From Chromobacterium subtsugae (GTDB lineage Bacteria > Pseudomonadota > Gammaproteobacteria > Burkholderiales > Chromobacteriaceae): a DNA stretch of 64,000 nucleotides. The translations under genes and the position numbers were made by a program. The notes beneath the pieces were generated by a model. That model was given only the letters and a program-made list of their open reading frames with translations, ran no database searches and was not told the origin of the DNA. The stretch lies in NCBI RefSeq assembly GCF_001676875.1, contig NZ_JYKA01000014.1:39819-103818 (forward strand), read 5' to 3'. This document shows, piece after piece, positions 1-7,821 of this stretch (position 1 is the stretch's first letter; every line of letters begins with the position of its first letter).

Positions 1-2991
1 CCGAACCTGACTGTGCTTGCCCTCAAGTTCGACTCGCGCCAATTTTCTCGGATGCCGACGGTGTCGGCGCTGTGGCAGCAGCTGAAGTGCCAGGTTCCCA
101 GCAACTATGACCCGGTGGCGCGCACGTACACCGGCCCATGGGATGGTAACTTCAAGCCGGCGGTGACCAGCAATCCGGTATGGTTCTTGTGGACCTACTG
201 CACGGACAACCGCTTCGGCATCAACATTCCGGCCGCCAACATGGACCGGTGGGGGATGTACGCCATTGCGCAGTGGTGCGACCAGCCCGTCCCGGATGGG
301 TACGGCGGCACCGAGCCGCGCTTCCAGTTCCACAACTTCCAGCAGGACACGCAAGACGCCTGGAAGGTCGTGTCCGACATCGTGTCTTCCTTCTGTGGCC
401 AGGCATACTGGTCGGCCGGCGGTATTCGGATTGTCGCAGACATGCCCGGCAAGCAGCCGGTCAAGCACTTCAACGCCACCAATGTCATTGAAGGCAAATT
501 CACCTATTCGTCTACTCCGAAGAATGGCCGCTTTACCGCGGCGTCGGTAGCCTGGACGGATCCGGGTGACCGCTACCGGCGCGCAGTTGAGTATGTCGAG
601 CATGGCCAGGGTTTGCTGGCTTATGGGCTGCAGCAGACCGCGGCGGTAGCGATGGGGGCGGTGACGCGAGGCCAGGCGCGCCGCTGCGGCCGGTACATTT
701 TGGAGACGGCGCAGCGCAGCACCGAAATGGTGGTGTTCAAGGCGGCTGCCTATGGTGCGGATCTCCAGCCGGGTGACCTGTTTGCAACGTCTGACTTCCA
801 CGTGACCGGCGCGCGGATGGGCGGCAGGGTGGGGTCGGTCGCCGGCACGGTTGTCAAGCTGGATGCACCGGTTACGCTTCAATCCGGCGTGACCTACACG
901 CTGGAGGTGACCGGACCTGACGGCGTGCCGGTTCGCCGCGGCGTTGTCGCGTCGCCTGGCACAACTGACACCCTCAATATCGTTTCGCAGTATCCAGCCC
1001 AGCCGGTCGCCGGCGCGACCTGGGTGCTGATCGCTACCAACCTGCAGCCGGACTTGTGGACCTGCGTGTCCATCAAGTCGGTAGACAACGGCGAGTTCGA
1101 AATCTCAGGCCTGCAGTACGACCCGAACAAGTGGGCCGCGATTGAGACAGGGCTGAGGTTTGACCCGGCGCCCACCAGCAACCTGCCAGATCCAGGTGTG
1201 ATGCCGGCGGTTCTAGCAGTTCAGTTGCAGGAGCAGCCCTACCTGGCGCCGGACGGTAGTCGGAAGGTGAAGTTGCTAGTGGACTGGCCGGCGGTCGTGC
1301 ATCCCTACCTGCGTGGCTATCGGGTGACCTATCGGCAGAACGGCGGAAACTGGATTGCGCTGCCGGACCAGGTGAGTAATCACGCCGAAATCATGGATGT
1401 CGTGCCTGGCAGTTACGACGTACGGGTGTCCTCGGTGTCGGTGACTGGGGTGGTCAGCATCCCAGTGACAGGCAACCAACAGACGCAGGGGCAGGTGACA
1501 CCGCCTTCGGCACCTACGCTCTCGGCGGCAGGCGGAGCGATGAAGGTAGATTTGACCTGGATGTATCCTGCCGGCCGGCCCGATATCAAGCGGGCAGAGC
1601 TGTTCTACAGCACCACGGCAGCCGATCCGAACCCTGGCAAACTGGCGGATGTCAGTTATCCGACTACGGCTTTTACCTTCCAGGGTGCTCAACTGGGCGT
1701 GACGTACTTCTTCTGGCTGCGGATCTACGACACCTGGGGGAATGTCTCGTCGTTTGCCACAGCCCAAGCCCAGACGATGAAAGATCCCACGCTGCTGCTC
1801 CAGCAGTTGCAGGGCGGTGTCGACTACAGCTTGTTGGCGCCGGATCTGGCCGGCAGCATCACCAGCAACGACAACGTGGCTAACGCGCTGTTGCAAGCGC
1901 TGCTGCAGGTTGACACGTCCTGGTCGCAAGCGCGTGGCGCGCGCGTGATCAGCGGCCAGGCTACGGCCGCCATCGTGAACGAGCAGAAAATCCGCGCCGA
2001 CCAGAATGCCTCGATGGCGTCGAATATCTCGGCACTCCAGGCATCCGTCGCCGGCAATGCTGCGGCGATCACGAGCGAATGGATGGCGCGCGTCACCGCC
2101 GATAGTGCTGTGGCCAGCCAAATCTCTCAGATGCAGACGACGCTCATTGGCAACAGCGCGACCATTACCCAGCAGGCCCAGAGCATTAACGGTCTTCTTG
2201 GGCAGTGGGCGGTGCAGGTCCAGCTTGACGCGAATGGCCAAAATCCTCGCGTGGCCGGCATTCAGTTGAGCAATGGGCAGGGGGGGTCATCGTTTGCGGT
2301 CCTCGCAGACAAGTTCCAGGTCGCGTTTCCGGATGGCTCCAACCCGCGGGCGGCTTTCACGGTTGGCCGAATCAACGGGCAGACTGCCGTCGGAGTTGAC
2401 GGATCCATGATTGTTGATGGCTCGATCAGCGGCCGAAATGCAATCGTTTCCGGCTCTATCGATGCGGGGCAGATCAACACGCGAGGGCTGACCATTTGCG
2501 ATGCGGCTGGCAATGTGGTGGTCGACATGACCGGGATGGGCGCTGCCTATATCAAGGGGCAGCTGACTGTCGGCCAGATTGACACCCGGGGCATGACGAT
2601 CAGGGATGCCGTGGGGAATATCGTCGTTAGCATGAACGGGATCGACGGCTCTTTCATCCGCAACCTGATGGTGGACACCTTGCAGATCAAGGGGGAAGCG
2701 GTCAGCAAGAACGACACCCGCAGCATCACGGTCAGCGGCTGGACCAATGCCTTCGACTACTCGTTCCAGTTCAACTGCAGCGATTCCGGCACACTGCTGG
2801 CGTTTGCGGATTCTCCATTCACGACGCCGATACCTACGCTATACGGTCGCGGACGCTCGGCGCCCATCAATGGCAGTGCGGTGCTGGTGCTGAATGTTAA
2901 TGCAGGTGAGGTGGTGACGATTGGTGTTTCCTCGCCTGCGATCAATGTGAGCGGCATGATTCGCTATGGCTGCGTGTTGTTCAGGAGGTAG
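1..2991 (+). CDS. Phage tail tip protein J (host specificity), 5' end outside window
   Basis: The frame is open from base 1, so the gene starts upstream; the visible part has about 996 codons. Proteins of this family form the tip of a siphovirus tail and contact the host receptor. The middle carries fibronectin-III-like beta repeats (near residues 400-590, with LTW and FWLRIYD strands). A helical, probably coiled-coil segment follows (about 640-730), then a DUF1983-like central-fibre region. Near the C-terminus two copies of a Gln-Ile-(Asn/Asp)-Thr-Arg-Gly unit lie about 35 residues apart, as in trimeric fibre stalks. The next gene follows after 3 bases, in the late operon. The family call is firm; receptor specificity cannot be read from sequence. 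Confidence 0.9.
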   Translation, partial: PNLTVLALKFDSRQFSRMPTVSALWQQLKCQVPSNYDPVARTYTGPWDGNFKPAVTSNPVWFLWTYCTDNRFGINIPAANMDRWGMYAIAQWCDQPVPDGYGGTEPRFQFHNFQQDTQDAWKVVSDIVSSFCGQAYWSAGGIRIVADMPGKQPVKHFNATNVIEGKFTYSSTPKNGRFTAASVAWTDPGDRYRRAVEYVEHGQGLLAYGLQQTAAVAMGAVTRGQARRCGRYILETAQRSTEMVVFKAAAYGADLQPGDLFATSDFHVTGARMGGRVGSVAGTVVKLDAPVTLQSGVTYTLEVTGPDGVPVRRGVVASPGTTDTLNIVSQYPAQPVAGATWVLIATNLQPDLWTCVSIKSVDNGEFEISGLQYDPNKWAAIETGLRFDPAPTSNLPDPGVMPAVLAVQLQEQPYLAPDGSRKVKLLVDWPAVVHPYLRGYRVTYRQNGGNWIALPDQVSNHAEIMDVVPGSYDVRVSSVSVTGVVSIPVTGNQQTQGQVTPPSAPTLSAAGGAMKVDLTWMYPAGRPDIKRAELFYSTTAADPNPGKLADVSYPTTAFTFQGAQLGVTYFFWLRIYDTWGNVSSFATAQAQTMKDPTLLLQQLQGGVDYSLLAPDLAGSITSNDNVANALLQALLQVDTSWSQARGARVISGQATAAIVNEQKIRADQNASMASNISALQASVAGNAAAITSEWMARVTADSAVASQISQMQTTLIGNSATITQQAQSINGLLGQWAVQVQLDANGQNPRVAGIQLSNGQGGSSFAVLADKFQVAFPDGSNPRAAFTVGRINGQTAVGVDGSMIVDGSISGRNAIVSGSIDAGQINTRGLTICDAAGNVVVDMTGMGAAYIKGQLTVGQIDTRGMTIRDAVGNIVVSMNGIDGSFIRNLMVDTLQIKGEAVSKNDTRSITVSGWTNAFDYSFQFNCSDSGTLLAFADSPFTTPIPTLYGRGRSAPINGSAVLVLNVNAGEVVTIGVSSPAINVSGMIRYGCVLFRR

Positions 2992-2994
2992 CAG

Positions 2995-3351
2995 ATGCCC
3001 ATCGATATCATCGAATACGACGACGCCGGCCGCATCCTGCAGGTCGGCACCAGCCGGCCGGAGAATATCCAGCTGGACGTGGCCGCCGGCAAGCGCATCT
3101 TGGTCGGCGCGGCAGACCCATTGACGCAGTACGTGCGGGACGGTGCGGTCGCGCCGCGCCCGCTGGCCGGCGCGGTGCTGGACGGCATGACGCTGCGGCA
3201 GTTGCCGGCGCCGTGCCAGCTGATACTCGACGGCACGCCGTACCCGTGCCCGGATGAGGTGTGCGAGTTGTCGTTCGCGCATCCCGGGCGCCACCAAATC
3301 GTGGTCGATGCCTTCCCAATGCAAACCGCTGTTTTTGAGGTGACGACATGA
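2995..3351 (+). CDS. Phage hypothetical protein downstream of J
   Basis: 118 residues, no signal peptide or membrane segment. The start ATG lies 3 bases after the J stop, with GGAGG inside the J 3' end as ribosome site. The protein is rich in beta-type segments and has two cysteines in a Cys-rich middle (PYPCPDEVC). Its place directly after J suggests a tail-tip accessory or fibre assembly role, but that is inferred from position alone. The gene overlaps the next one by 4 bases (ATGA), which implies coupled translation. Confidence 0.7.
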   Translation: MPIDIIEYDDAGRILQVGTSRPENIQLDVAAGKRILVGAADPLTQYVRDGAVAPRPLAGAVLDGMTLRQLPAPCQLILDGTPYPCPDEVCELSFAHPGRHQIVVDAFPMQTAVFEVTT

Positions 3352-3566
3352 TGAAGATCCACCACGCTGGCGACCACGCCGCGGCGCGCCGCCAGCAGTA
3401 CCCGGACATTGGCGATCAGCTGGACGCGCTGTGGCGCATGGTGGCCGACGCGCCGCCCGACCAGTTGCCGCCGCAAACGAAGGCGATGCTGGCGGAGATC
3501 CAGGCCGTCAAGCAAACCTACCCGAAGCCCCGCGATGACAGCGGGGCTTCTCCTTTGGAGGTGTGA
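3348..3566 (+). CDS. Phage hypothetical small protein
   Basis: 72 residues, charged and probably helical, with no recognisable domain. It starts at the ATG overlapping the previous stop (a second ATG follows at once) and ends with a TGA that overlaps the tail-fibre ATG. The last codons form a perfect inverted repeat (3524-3550). It sits in the tail module between J and the tail fibre, so a small tail or chaperone protein is possible. Function unknown. Confidence 0.65.
   Translation: MMKIHHAGDHAAARRQQYPDIGDQLDALWRMVADAPPDQLPPQTKAMLAEIQAVKQTYPKPRDDSGASPLEV
3524..3550 (+). terminator. 10-bp-stem hairpin before the tail-fibre gene
   Basis: GAAGCCCCGC and GCGGGGCTTC form a perfect 10-bp stem with a 7-base loop, followed by TCCTTT. 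It lies in the last codons of the small gene, just ahead of the tail-fibre ribosome site (TTGGAGG). The weak T-run suggests partial termination or an mRNA-stabilising hairpin rather than a full stop. Confidence 0.45.
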
Positions 3567-4474
3567 TGTCCGCATCAAACCCAACTCCCGCAGACCTTGC
3601 GGCATCGCTAGCCCAGTTGCTCCAGAAGTACAACGTCACGATGGACCAGTTCAATGCCTGGCTGACCAGTGCCGGCATGGTGACGCTGACCGACGCCGCC
3701 GGCGGAACTCACACGGTGCCCAGCGCCGCCAATGTGCTGCGCGCTGACGGCTCCAATGCCAGCGGCACCTGGCCCATCTCGGTGTCGGGCAATGCGGGCT
3801 CGGTCAGCAGCGTGACTGCTGCCCAGGTGGCCGCTGGTCTCGGCTATCAACCGGTGCGACAGGACAGCATTCCAGACACAAAAGGAGCGATGTCCTATGT
3901 CCAGCTTGGCACATTCACTTGCGGCCAGAATGGCGCCAAGCTGGCTTTGTCGGTTGTTTTTGGCAATGGATACAACGCAGCCAACAGCCAGCTGGGCATG
4001 GCGACTCTGATCTTCAGCACGAGCAATGGCGGTGCCCAGCAGCCAGGCTCTGCCGGCCCATTTTTTGGTGCCGCGACGGCCATGGTTTTCGGCAACAGCG
4101 GCTGCACGTTTCTGATCGCGCAGAACAGCCCTACGTCGTACACGGTATTTGTCCAGCTCCAGGCTTGGGCCGGCGCTGGCGGCTGCAGCGCGTTTGGGGA
4201 TGCCTCGAATGGAGGCTGGGTGGCAAGCGTGGTGAATACCGGCAGCAAATTGCCCGCTGGCAACCTCCTGACGGTACAGCCGCAAGGCATTTTGACGGTC
4301 AGCAGTTTCAACACGACGCCAACTCCTGCTCCAGCCTACACCCGGGCAACTGCGCCGGCGGCGGCGGCCTACGCTGGCGCATTGGTTTACATCACAGACG
4401 CCACTGGCGGCGCTGCGCTGGCATGGTCAAACGGCAATGCCTGGATCAGCGTCAGAACCGGCAACCCTGTCTGA
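3566..4474 (+). CDS. Phage tail fibre-like protein
   Basis: 302 residues from the ATG at 3566 (an in-frame GTG lies one codon earlier), with TTGGAGG upstream. The N-terminal 40 residues are helical. A segment rich in Gly, Ala, Ser and Thr follows that resembles the repeat of prophage tail fibres (NVLRADGSNASGTWPISVSG type). The C-terminus has the GALVYITDATGG...LAWSNGNAWI pattern, typical of short fibre tips in Gram-negative prophages. It probably decides host range together with J. No tail-fibre assembly chaperone is recognisable next to it. Confidence 0.75.
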   Translation: MSASNPTPADLAASLAQLLQKYNVTMDQFNAWLTSAGMVTLTDAAGGTHTVPSAANVLRADGSNASGTWPISVSGNAGSVSSVTAAQVAAGLGYQPVRQDSIPDTKGAMSYVQLGTFTCGQNGAKLALSVVFGNGYNAANSQLGMATLIFSTSNGGAQQPGSAGPFFGAATAMVFGNSGCTFLIAQNSPTSYTVFVQLQAWAGAGGCSAFGDASNGGWVASVVNTGSKLPAGNLLTVQPQGILTVSSFNTTPTPAPAYTRATAPAAAAYAGALVYITDATGGAALAWSNGNAWISVRTGNPV

Positions 4475-4481
4475 GGACACC

Positions 4482-4766
4482 ATGAATCAATATCCCTATG
4501 AAATCCTTATTCGGCTCTCTGCCGCTGGCATTGTCGGCGCATCGGTACGATTCGCGGCAGATCAGCCCAACCCCCTGAGCCAGCAGCTGCAGACCTACAT
4601 CAGCGATCCCCAGTCTCTTGGTGTGGCGGATGGTCAGAGCGGCCTGAAGCTGGCGGATGTGCTCGGGCAGGTGGCTACCGTGGCGCTGTCGCAAAATCAG
4701 GCATTGCAGCTGCAATTGGCAGACGTGCAAAACAGGCTGGCGGCATTGCCGGAGGGGGCGAAGTGA
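4482..4766 (+). CDS. Phage hypothetical protein after the tail fibre
   Basis: 94 residues. The ATG at 4482 is preferred over longer in-frame starts because GAGGA lies 5 bases upstream and the longer form would overlap the fibre gene. The protein is mixed, with an amphipathic C-terminal helix (QNQALQLQLADVQNRLAAL) that could form a coiled coil. Position suggests a fibre-associated protein. It overlaps the next gene by 4 bases. Function unknown. Confidence 0.65.
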   Translation: MNQYPYEILIRLSAAGIVGASVRFAADQPNPLSQQLQTYISDPQSLGVADGQSGLKLADVLGQVATVALSQNQALQLQLADVQNRLAALPEGAK

Positions 4767-5047
4767 TCTGGATCGCGCTTTTCATTCTGCTGCAGCTGGC
4801 CGACATCGCCAGCACCAACTACGCGCTGGTCCGCCTGAATGGGAGGGAGCTGAATCCGTTCGTCAGGCGCCTGATGGCACGCGTTGGCATCCTGCCAGCA
4901 TTGGTGGCGAGCAAGGCATTTCTGTTCTTTGCCTGCTACCTGCTCGCGCCACCGCCACTGGCCTACCAACTGCTATGCGCGTTCTACGTGTTCATTCTGT
5001 TCCGCAATCTGCGGGCAGTTAAACAGGGCCGGGATTCCCGGCCCTAA
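4763..5047 (+). CDS. Small membrane protein (DUF5658-like)
   Basis: 94 residues from a GTG start overlapping the previous stop. There are three hydrophobic segments: an N-terminal one starting IWIALFILLQLADIAST, a middle one near ALVASKAFLFFACYLLA, and one near QLLCAFYVFILF. The polar motif between the first two (NYALVRLNGRELNPF) is seen in small DUF5658-type membrane proteins. It precedes the holin-like gene, so a role in lysis or superinfection control is possible but not shown. A strong hairpin closes the gene at its stop codon. Confidence 0.65.
   Translation: MIWIALFILLQLADIASTNYALVRLNGRELNPFVRRLMARVGILPALVASKAFLFFACYLLAPPPLAYQLLCAFYVFILFRNLRAVKQGRDSRP
5025..5045 (+). repeat. Perfect inverted repeat at the gene end
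   Basis: AGGGCCGGGA and TCCCGGCCCT face each other across one base and end on the TAA stop of the membrane-protein gene. There is no T-run after it. A retro-regulatory or mRNA-protecting hairpin in the late transcript is more likely than a terminator. Confidence 0.5.
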
Positions 5048-5064
5048 TCATTCCTGGAGACACC

Positions 5065-5355
5065 ATGCTGAAAAAACTGCACGACTATCGCATCTACCTG
5101 CTGATCCTTCCGGCCGCGCTGGCGCTGTTCTGGATTGACTCCGTTGTTGCCCAAACCTGGCTGCAGCTGGGTTTGGCGTTGCCGGTGCTGGTGGGCGTGG
5201 CGCTGCTGCTACGCAAAGCGCTGTTCCATGCTGACATGTCGGAGGCCGCCGACATTGCTCTGCACGCGCCTACTGGTGCTGCTCTGGTGGTGCTGGCCGA
5301 CCGTTTGTTCATGGCTGCGGTGGTGATTGGTGGTGTGTTGTGGCTGCGGGGCTGA
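5065..5355 (+). CDS. Putative phage holin
   Basis: 96 residues with ATG after GGAGACACC. Three hydrophobic segments (about residues 10-28, 31-48 and 68-93) are separated by short charged loops, the pattern of class I holins, which open the inner membrane at a set time. It lies directly before the endolysin and overlaps it by 16 bases, as lysis cassettes usually do. No holin family is certain from sequence alone; the call rests on size, topology and position. Confidence 0.65.
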   Translation: MLKKLHDYRIYLLILPAALALFWIDSVVAQTWLQLGLALPVLVGVALLLRKALFHADMSEAADIALHAPTGAALVVLADRLFMAAVVIGGVLWLRG

Positions 5356-5957
5356 GCGCCGGCGCGCTGGCCCTGTTGCCGCTGCTGAACACCGCTGTGA
5401 CTCAGCACTGGCCCGACATGCCGTCCCGCTCTGTGCTGGCGGCTCAGGTTGAGCAAGAAAGCGGCTGGCGTGTCAACGCAAAGCTGCAGACGTCGCGCGA
5501 GCTGGGCGCCGGCCTGGGGCAGTTCACCAAGGCGTACAAGGCAGATGGCTCGGTTCGCTTCGATGCGATTCGAGAGATGGTGGTTGCGCATCCAGAGCTC
5601 CGAGGCTGGAGCTGGGCAAACGCTTATGATCCGCGCTATCAACTGCCGGCCATCGTGCTGAAGAACCGTGGCAATTACCAGCTGATCCGCTGGGCAGCTT
5701 CCGACGCTGACCGGCTGGCCATGATGGACGCGGCCTACAACTCCGGCCTCGGAGGGGTGATCCAGCGCCGGCGGAAGTGCGCCAATACTTCCGGCTGTCA
5801 GCCTGGCGTCTGGTTCGGCAATCTTGAACGCAGCAGCGCGCAGTCGAAGGCTCGGCATGCCGGCTACGGGCAATCGTTTGCAGATATCACCAATACGCAC
5901 GTCAGGAACGTGATGGTCGTGCGGAGGGGCAAGTATCGCGCTTACTTTGGGGAGTAG
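5340..5957 (+). CDS. Phage endolysin, lytic transglycosylase type
   Basis: 205 residues from a GTG inside the holin gene. The first 17 residues are hydrophobic (signal or signal-arrest type). An SLT-like fold follows: the catalytic Glu in the VEQESGW motif (about residue 40), then GAGLGQFT matching the GLMQ motif, and a later AYNSGLGG motif equal to the AYNAG signature of transglycosylases. It would cleave the glycan strands of peptidoglycan during host lysis. The start could be slightly different, since the ribosome site lies in the holin gene. Confidence 0.8.
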   Translation: MAAGLSAGALALLPLLNTAVTQHWPDMPSRSVLAAQVEQESGWRVNAKLQTSRELGAGLGQFTKAYKADGSVRFDAIREMVVAHPELRGWSWANAYDPRYQLPAIVLKNRGNYQLIRWAASDADRLAMMDAAYNSGLGGVIQRRRKCANTSGCQPGVWFGNLERSSAQSKARHAGYGQSFADITNTHVRNVMVVRRGKYRAYFGE

Positions 5958-5960
5958 GGG

Positions 5961-6200
5961 ATGGGTGATGAAGTTGTGCTGCCGCGGGAAGAGTTCCGGG
6001 CACTGCTGGAGGCGGCGGCCAAGGCCGGCGCGCGCCAGGCTCTGGACGAGGCCGGAGTGGCTGATGCAGTGAAGCTGGCCAAGAGAGTGGATGGTGTGGC
6101 GGATGCTGTGCTGAAGGCATTGGCCGGCGGCATTGTGATTGGCCTGCTGGGCGCGATCTGGGCCGGCATCGTAGTTCTGGCCAAGGCAAAAGGAGGGTGA
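5961..6200 (+). CDS. Small phage protein with one C-terminal membrane segment
   Basis: 79 residues; ATG 3 bases after the endolysin stop with GGGGAGTAGGGG ahead. An N-terminal amphipathic helix, rich in Ala, Glu and Lys, is followed by one clear membrane segment (about 55-74, GGIVIGLLGAIWAGIVVLA). Its place between endolysin and Rz suggests a second holin, pinholin or antiholin. Function is inferred from position and topology only. Confidence 0.6.
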   Translation: MGDEVVLPREEFRALLEAAAKAGARQALDEAGVADAVKLAKRVDGVADAVLKALAGGIVIGLLGAIWAGIVVLAKAKGG

Positions 6201-6202
6201 AC

Positions 6203-6667
6203 ATGTGGAGGGAGATCGTGCTGGCCGCCGCCGTGGCGGCCTTGGCTTTTCTGGGGTGGGAGATGCGGGCTGTGCTGGCCCAGCGTGACGCTGCGGTGGT
6301 GCGCGCCAGCCAGGCCCAGCAGCAGGCAGTGGCCACCCAAGCCGCCCGGATGCACGAGCGCCAGGTGGCAGCAGATGACGCGGCCACGGCGGCCGCCTAC
6401 GAAAAGGATTTGGAAGATGGGAAACTTGAATTGCAAGCCGCTCTGGCTCGCCATGCTGCTGCTCTCCGGCTGCACCAGCAACAGCCCGCCGCCGGGCGCG
6501 GCGATCTGCCCGCAGCTGCCGCCAGCGCCGGCCAGCGTGATGGTGCCGCGCCAGCCGACTTTTCTGCAGCGCATGGAGACGATGCTCTCCGGCTCGCCGC
6601 CGAGGCAGACGACGTCGTCCGGCAACTCAGCGCCTGCCAAGCCCTGATCCGGTCGGACAGGCAGTAA
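6203..6667 (+). CDS. Rz-like inner-membrane spanin (DUF2514-like)
   Basis: 154 residues. The ATG at 6203 is chosen because GGAGG lies 7 bases before it; the GTG two codons earlier overlaps that site. One N-terminal membrane anchor (about 5-22) is followed by a long Ala/Gln/Glu-rich helical periplasmic domain, the layout of i-spanins. The i-spanin joins an outer-membrane lipoprotein and fuses the two membranes in the last step of lysis. The partner Rz1 reading frame lies nested inside this gene, which greatly strengthens the call. Confidence 0.75.
   Translation: MWREIVLAAAVAALAFLGWEMRAVLAQRDAAVVRASQAQQQAVATQAARMHERQVAADDAATAAAYEKDLEDGKLELQAALARHAAALRLHQQQPAAGRGDLPAAAASAGQRDGAAPADFSAAHGDDALRLAAEADDVVRQLSACQALIRSDRQ
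6417..6647 (+). CDS. Rz1-like outer-membrane spanin lipoprotein nested inside Rz
   Basis: 76 residues in a different frame, entirely within the Rz gene. The start MGNLNCKP leads into a short signal peptide (WLAMLLLSGC) with a lipobox LLSGC, so Cys19 would be the lipidated residue. The mature part is rich in proline (NSPPPGAAICPQLPPAPAS), as in Rz1 proteins. The nested arrangement is the same as lambda Rz/Rz1. It is supported by the lipobox, the Pro-rich mature part and the partner gene. Confidence 0.8.
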   Translation: MGNLNCKPLWLAMLLLSGCTSNSPPPGAAICPQLPPAPASVMVPRQPTFLQRMETMLSGSPPRQTTSSGNSAPAKP

Positions 6668-6705
6668 TCCGGCCTGGCGGCATGTCGAAGGCATGCTGCT
6701 GGGCG

Positions 6706-6987
6706 TTATTTATTTTCTATTTCACCATCAATATAACGATCAATAAACTTTCTTGAGATTGATTGCACTTCTACAATGTAATTCATAAGTCCAGCACCGT
6801 TTGGGATGGATATTTTGGCAGAAAGTATTATTTCATCAATGTTTTTATTGATTTTTGAAATGGTAATGACAGCAAATCTACCTGTAACGGTATTGCAATT
6901 ATTGCAATCGCATATAATTTTATAGCCACGATACTCTTCTATTAAAATGCCTGGATCAGTTTGGGTCATTCCTTTTCCTTTCTCCAT
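6706..6987 (-). CDS. AT-rich hypothetical gene in reversed orientation (candidate moron)
   Basis: 93 residues; the ATG follows a purine-rich leader. Base composition is strikingly AT-rich against the GC-rich phage, and Ile, Lys and Asn are frequent. The protein has a CDCNNC cysteine cluster near residue 26 and alternating hydrophobic strands (FAVITISKI, IILSAKISI), so a small soluble beta-rich fold is likely. It stands alone, opposite to the late operon, just after the lysis genes, the usual place of independently expressed lysogenic-conversion genes. Function unknown. Confidence 0.55.
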   Translation of the reverse strand: MEKGKGMTQTDPGILIEEYRGYKIICDCNNCNTVTGRFAVITISKINKNIDEIILSAKISIPNGAGLMNYIVEVQSISRKFIDRYIDGEIENK

Positions 6988-7206
6988 TTCTAATTTGACT
7001 ATGTGATTTTTCTGAATTTTTCTCTATTTCAGTTGTATAGGCAGTAACACTGCCAGTAGTCAAGACACCCCGGAAAAGCAGCCGTATACCAAAACCTTTC
7101 TTATATGGCAGTTATCATCAGAATAGTTGACAAAATAAAATTATGCTGCAGCGGCCATCTGTAGCCCCCCCTTTGCGAGTCCGAGTTAAGCGACTATGCT
7201 TTGCGC
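6988..7206. other. AT-rich intergenic region between two divergent accessory genes
   Basis: About 220 bases with T- and A-rich tracts and no open frame of note. It must hold promoters for the reversed AT-rich gene and for the SRAP gene. I can name no clear operator in it. Confidence 0.4.
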
Positions 7207-7821
7207 ATGTGCGTAAATTTCATTCCACCCACGGCGCAGCAGATCCGCCAGCATTTTGGCTATGAGGTCGACGATGGCCTCTGGAAGCCTGAGTGCTGGC
7301 AGGACTATGCAGCGCCGATCATCACCCGTGACGGGCTGAAGCTGGCGACCTATGGCTTCGTGCCAAAGCGCCATCTGCCGCCTGGCGTTCGCTTCACAAC
7401 CATGAACGCGCGCGCTGAGACCATCGGGGAGAAGCCGACTTACAAGGCAGCTTGGCGCAAGTGCCAGCTCTGCCTCGTGCCGATGCAAGCCTTCTTCGAA
7501 CCCTGCTACGAGTCAGGAAAGGCAGTGCGGACGCGGATCGGACTGGCCGACGGCCAGCCCTTCGCCGTGGCGGGCATGTGGCGCGAGTGGCAAGAGCCAG
7601 AGGGGGCGGTTAGCTACGCTTTCACGCAAATAACCATCAACGCAGACGGTCACGAGGTGATGGGAAGGATGCACCGGCCTGGCGAAGAGAAGCGCTCATT
7701 GGTTATTGTGCCGACCGAACATTATGAGGCATGGTTGGAGTGTCCGAATCCTGATGTAGCTCGGAGCTTTCTGATACTTTCAGGTGCACATTTGTTGGAA
7801 AGCGCACCAATGACAAAATAA
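7207..7821 (+). CDS. SOS response-associated peptidase (SRAP/YedK-HMCES family)
   Basis: 204 residues. The ATG at 7207 is chosen because it places Cys directly after Met; in this family Cys2 becomes the N-terminus and bonds covalently to abasic sites in single-stranded DNA. Further family motifs are present: NARAET (about residue 75), LVPMQAFFEP with the conserved Glu (about 97), and a late His in GRMHRP. The protein shields abasic sites and so prevents strand breaks and error-prone repair. It lies near UmuD-UmuC, making a prophage-borne DNA-damage module. Confidence 0.88.
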   Translation: MCVNFIPPTAQQIRQHFGYEVDDGLWKPECWQDYAAPIITRDGLKLATYGFVPKRHLPPGVRFTTMNARAETIGEKPTYKAAWRKCQLCLVPMQAFFEPCYESGKAVRTRIGLADGQPFAVAGMWREWQEPEGAVSYAFTQITINADGHEVMGRMHRPGEEKRSLVIVPTEHYEAWLECPNPDVARSFLILSGAHLLESAPMTK

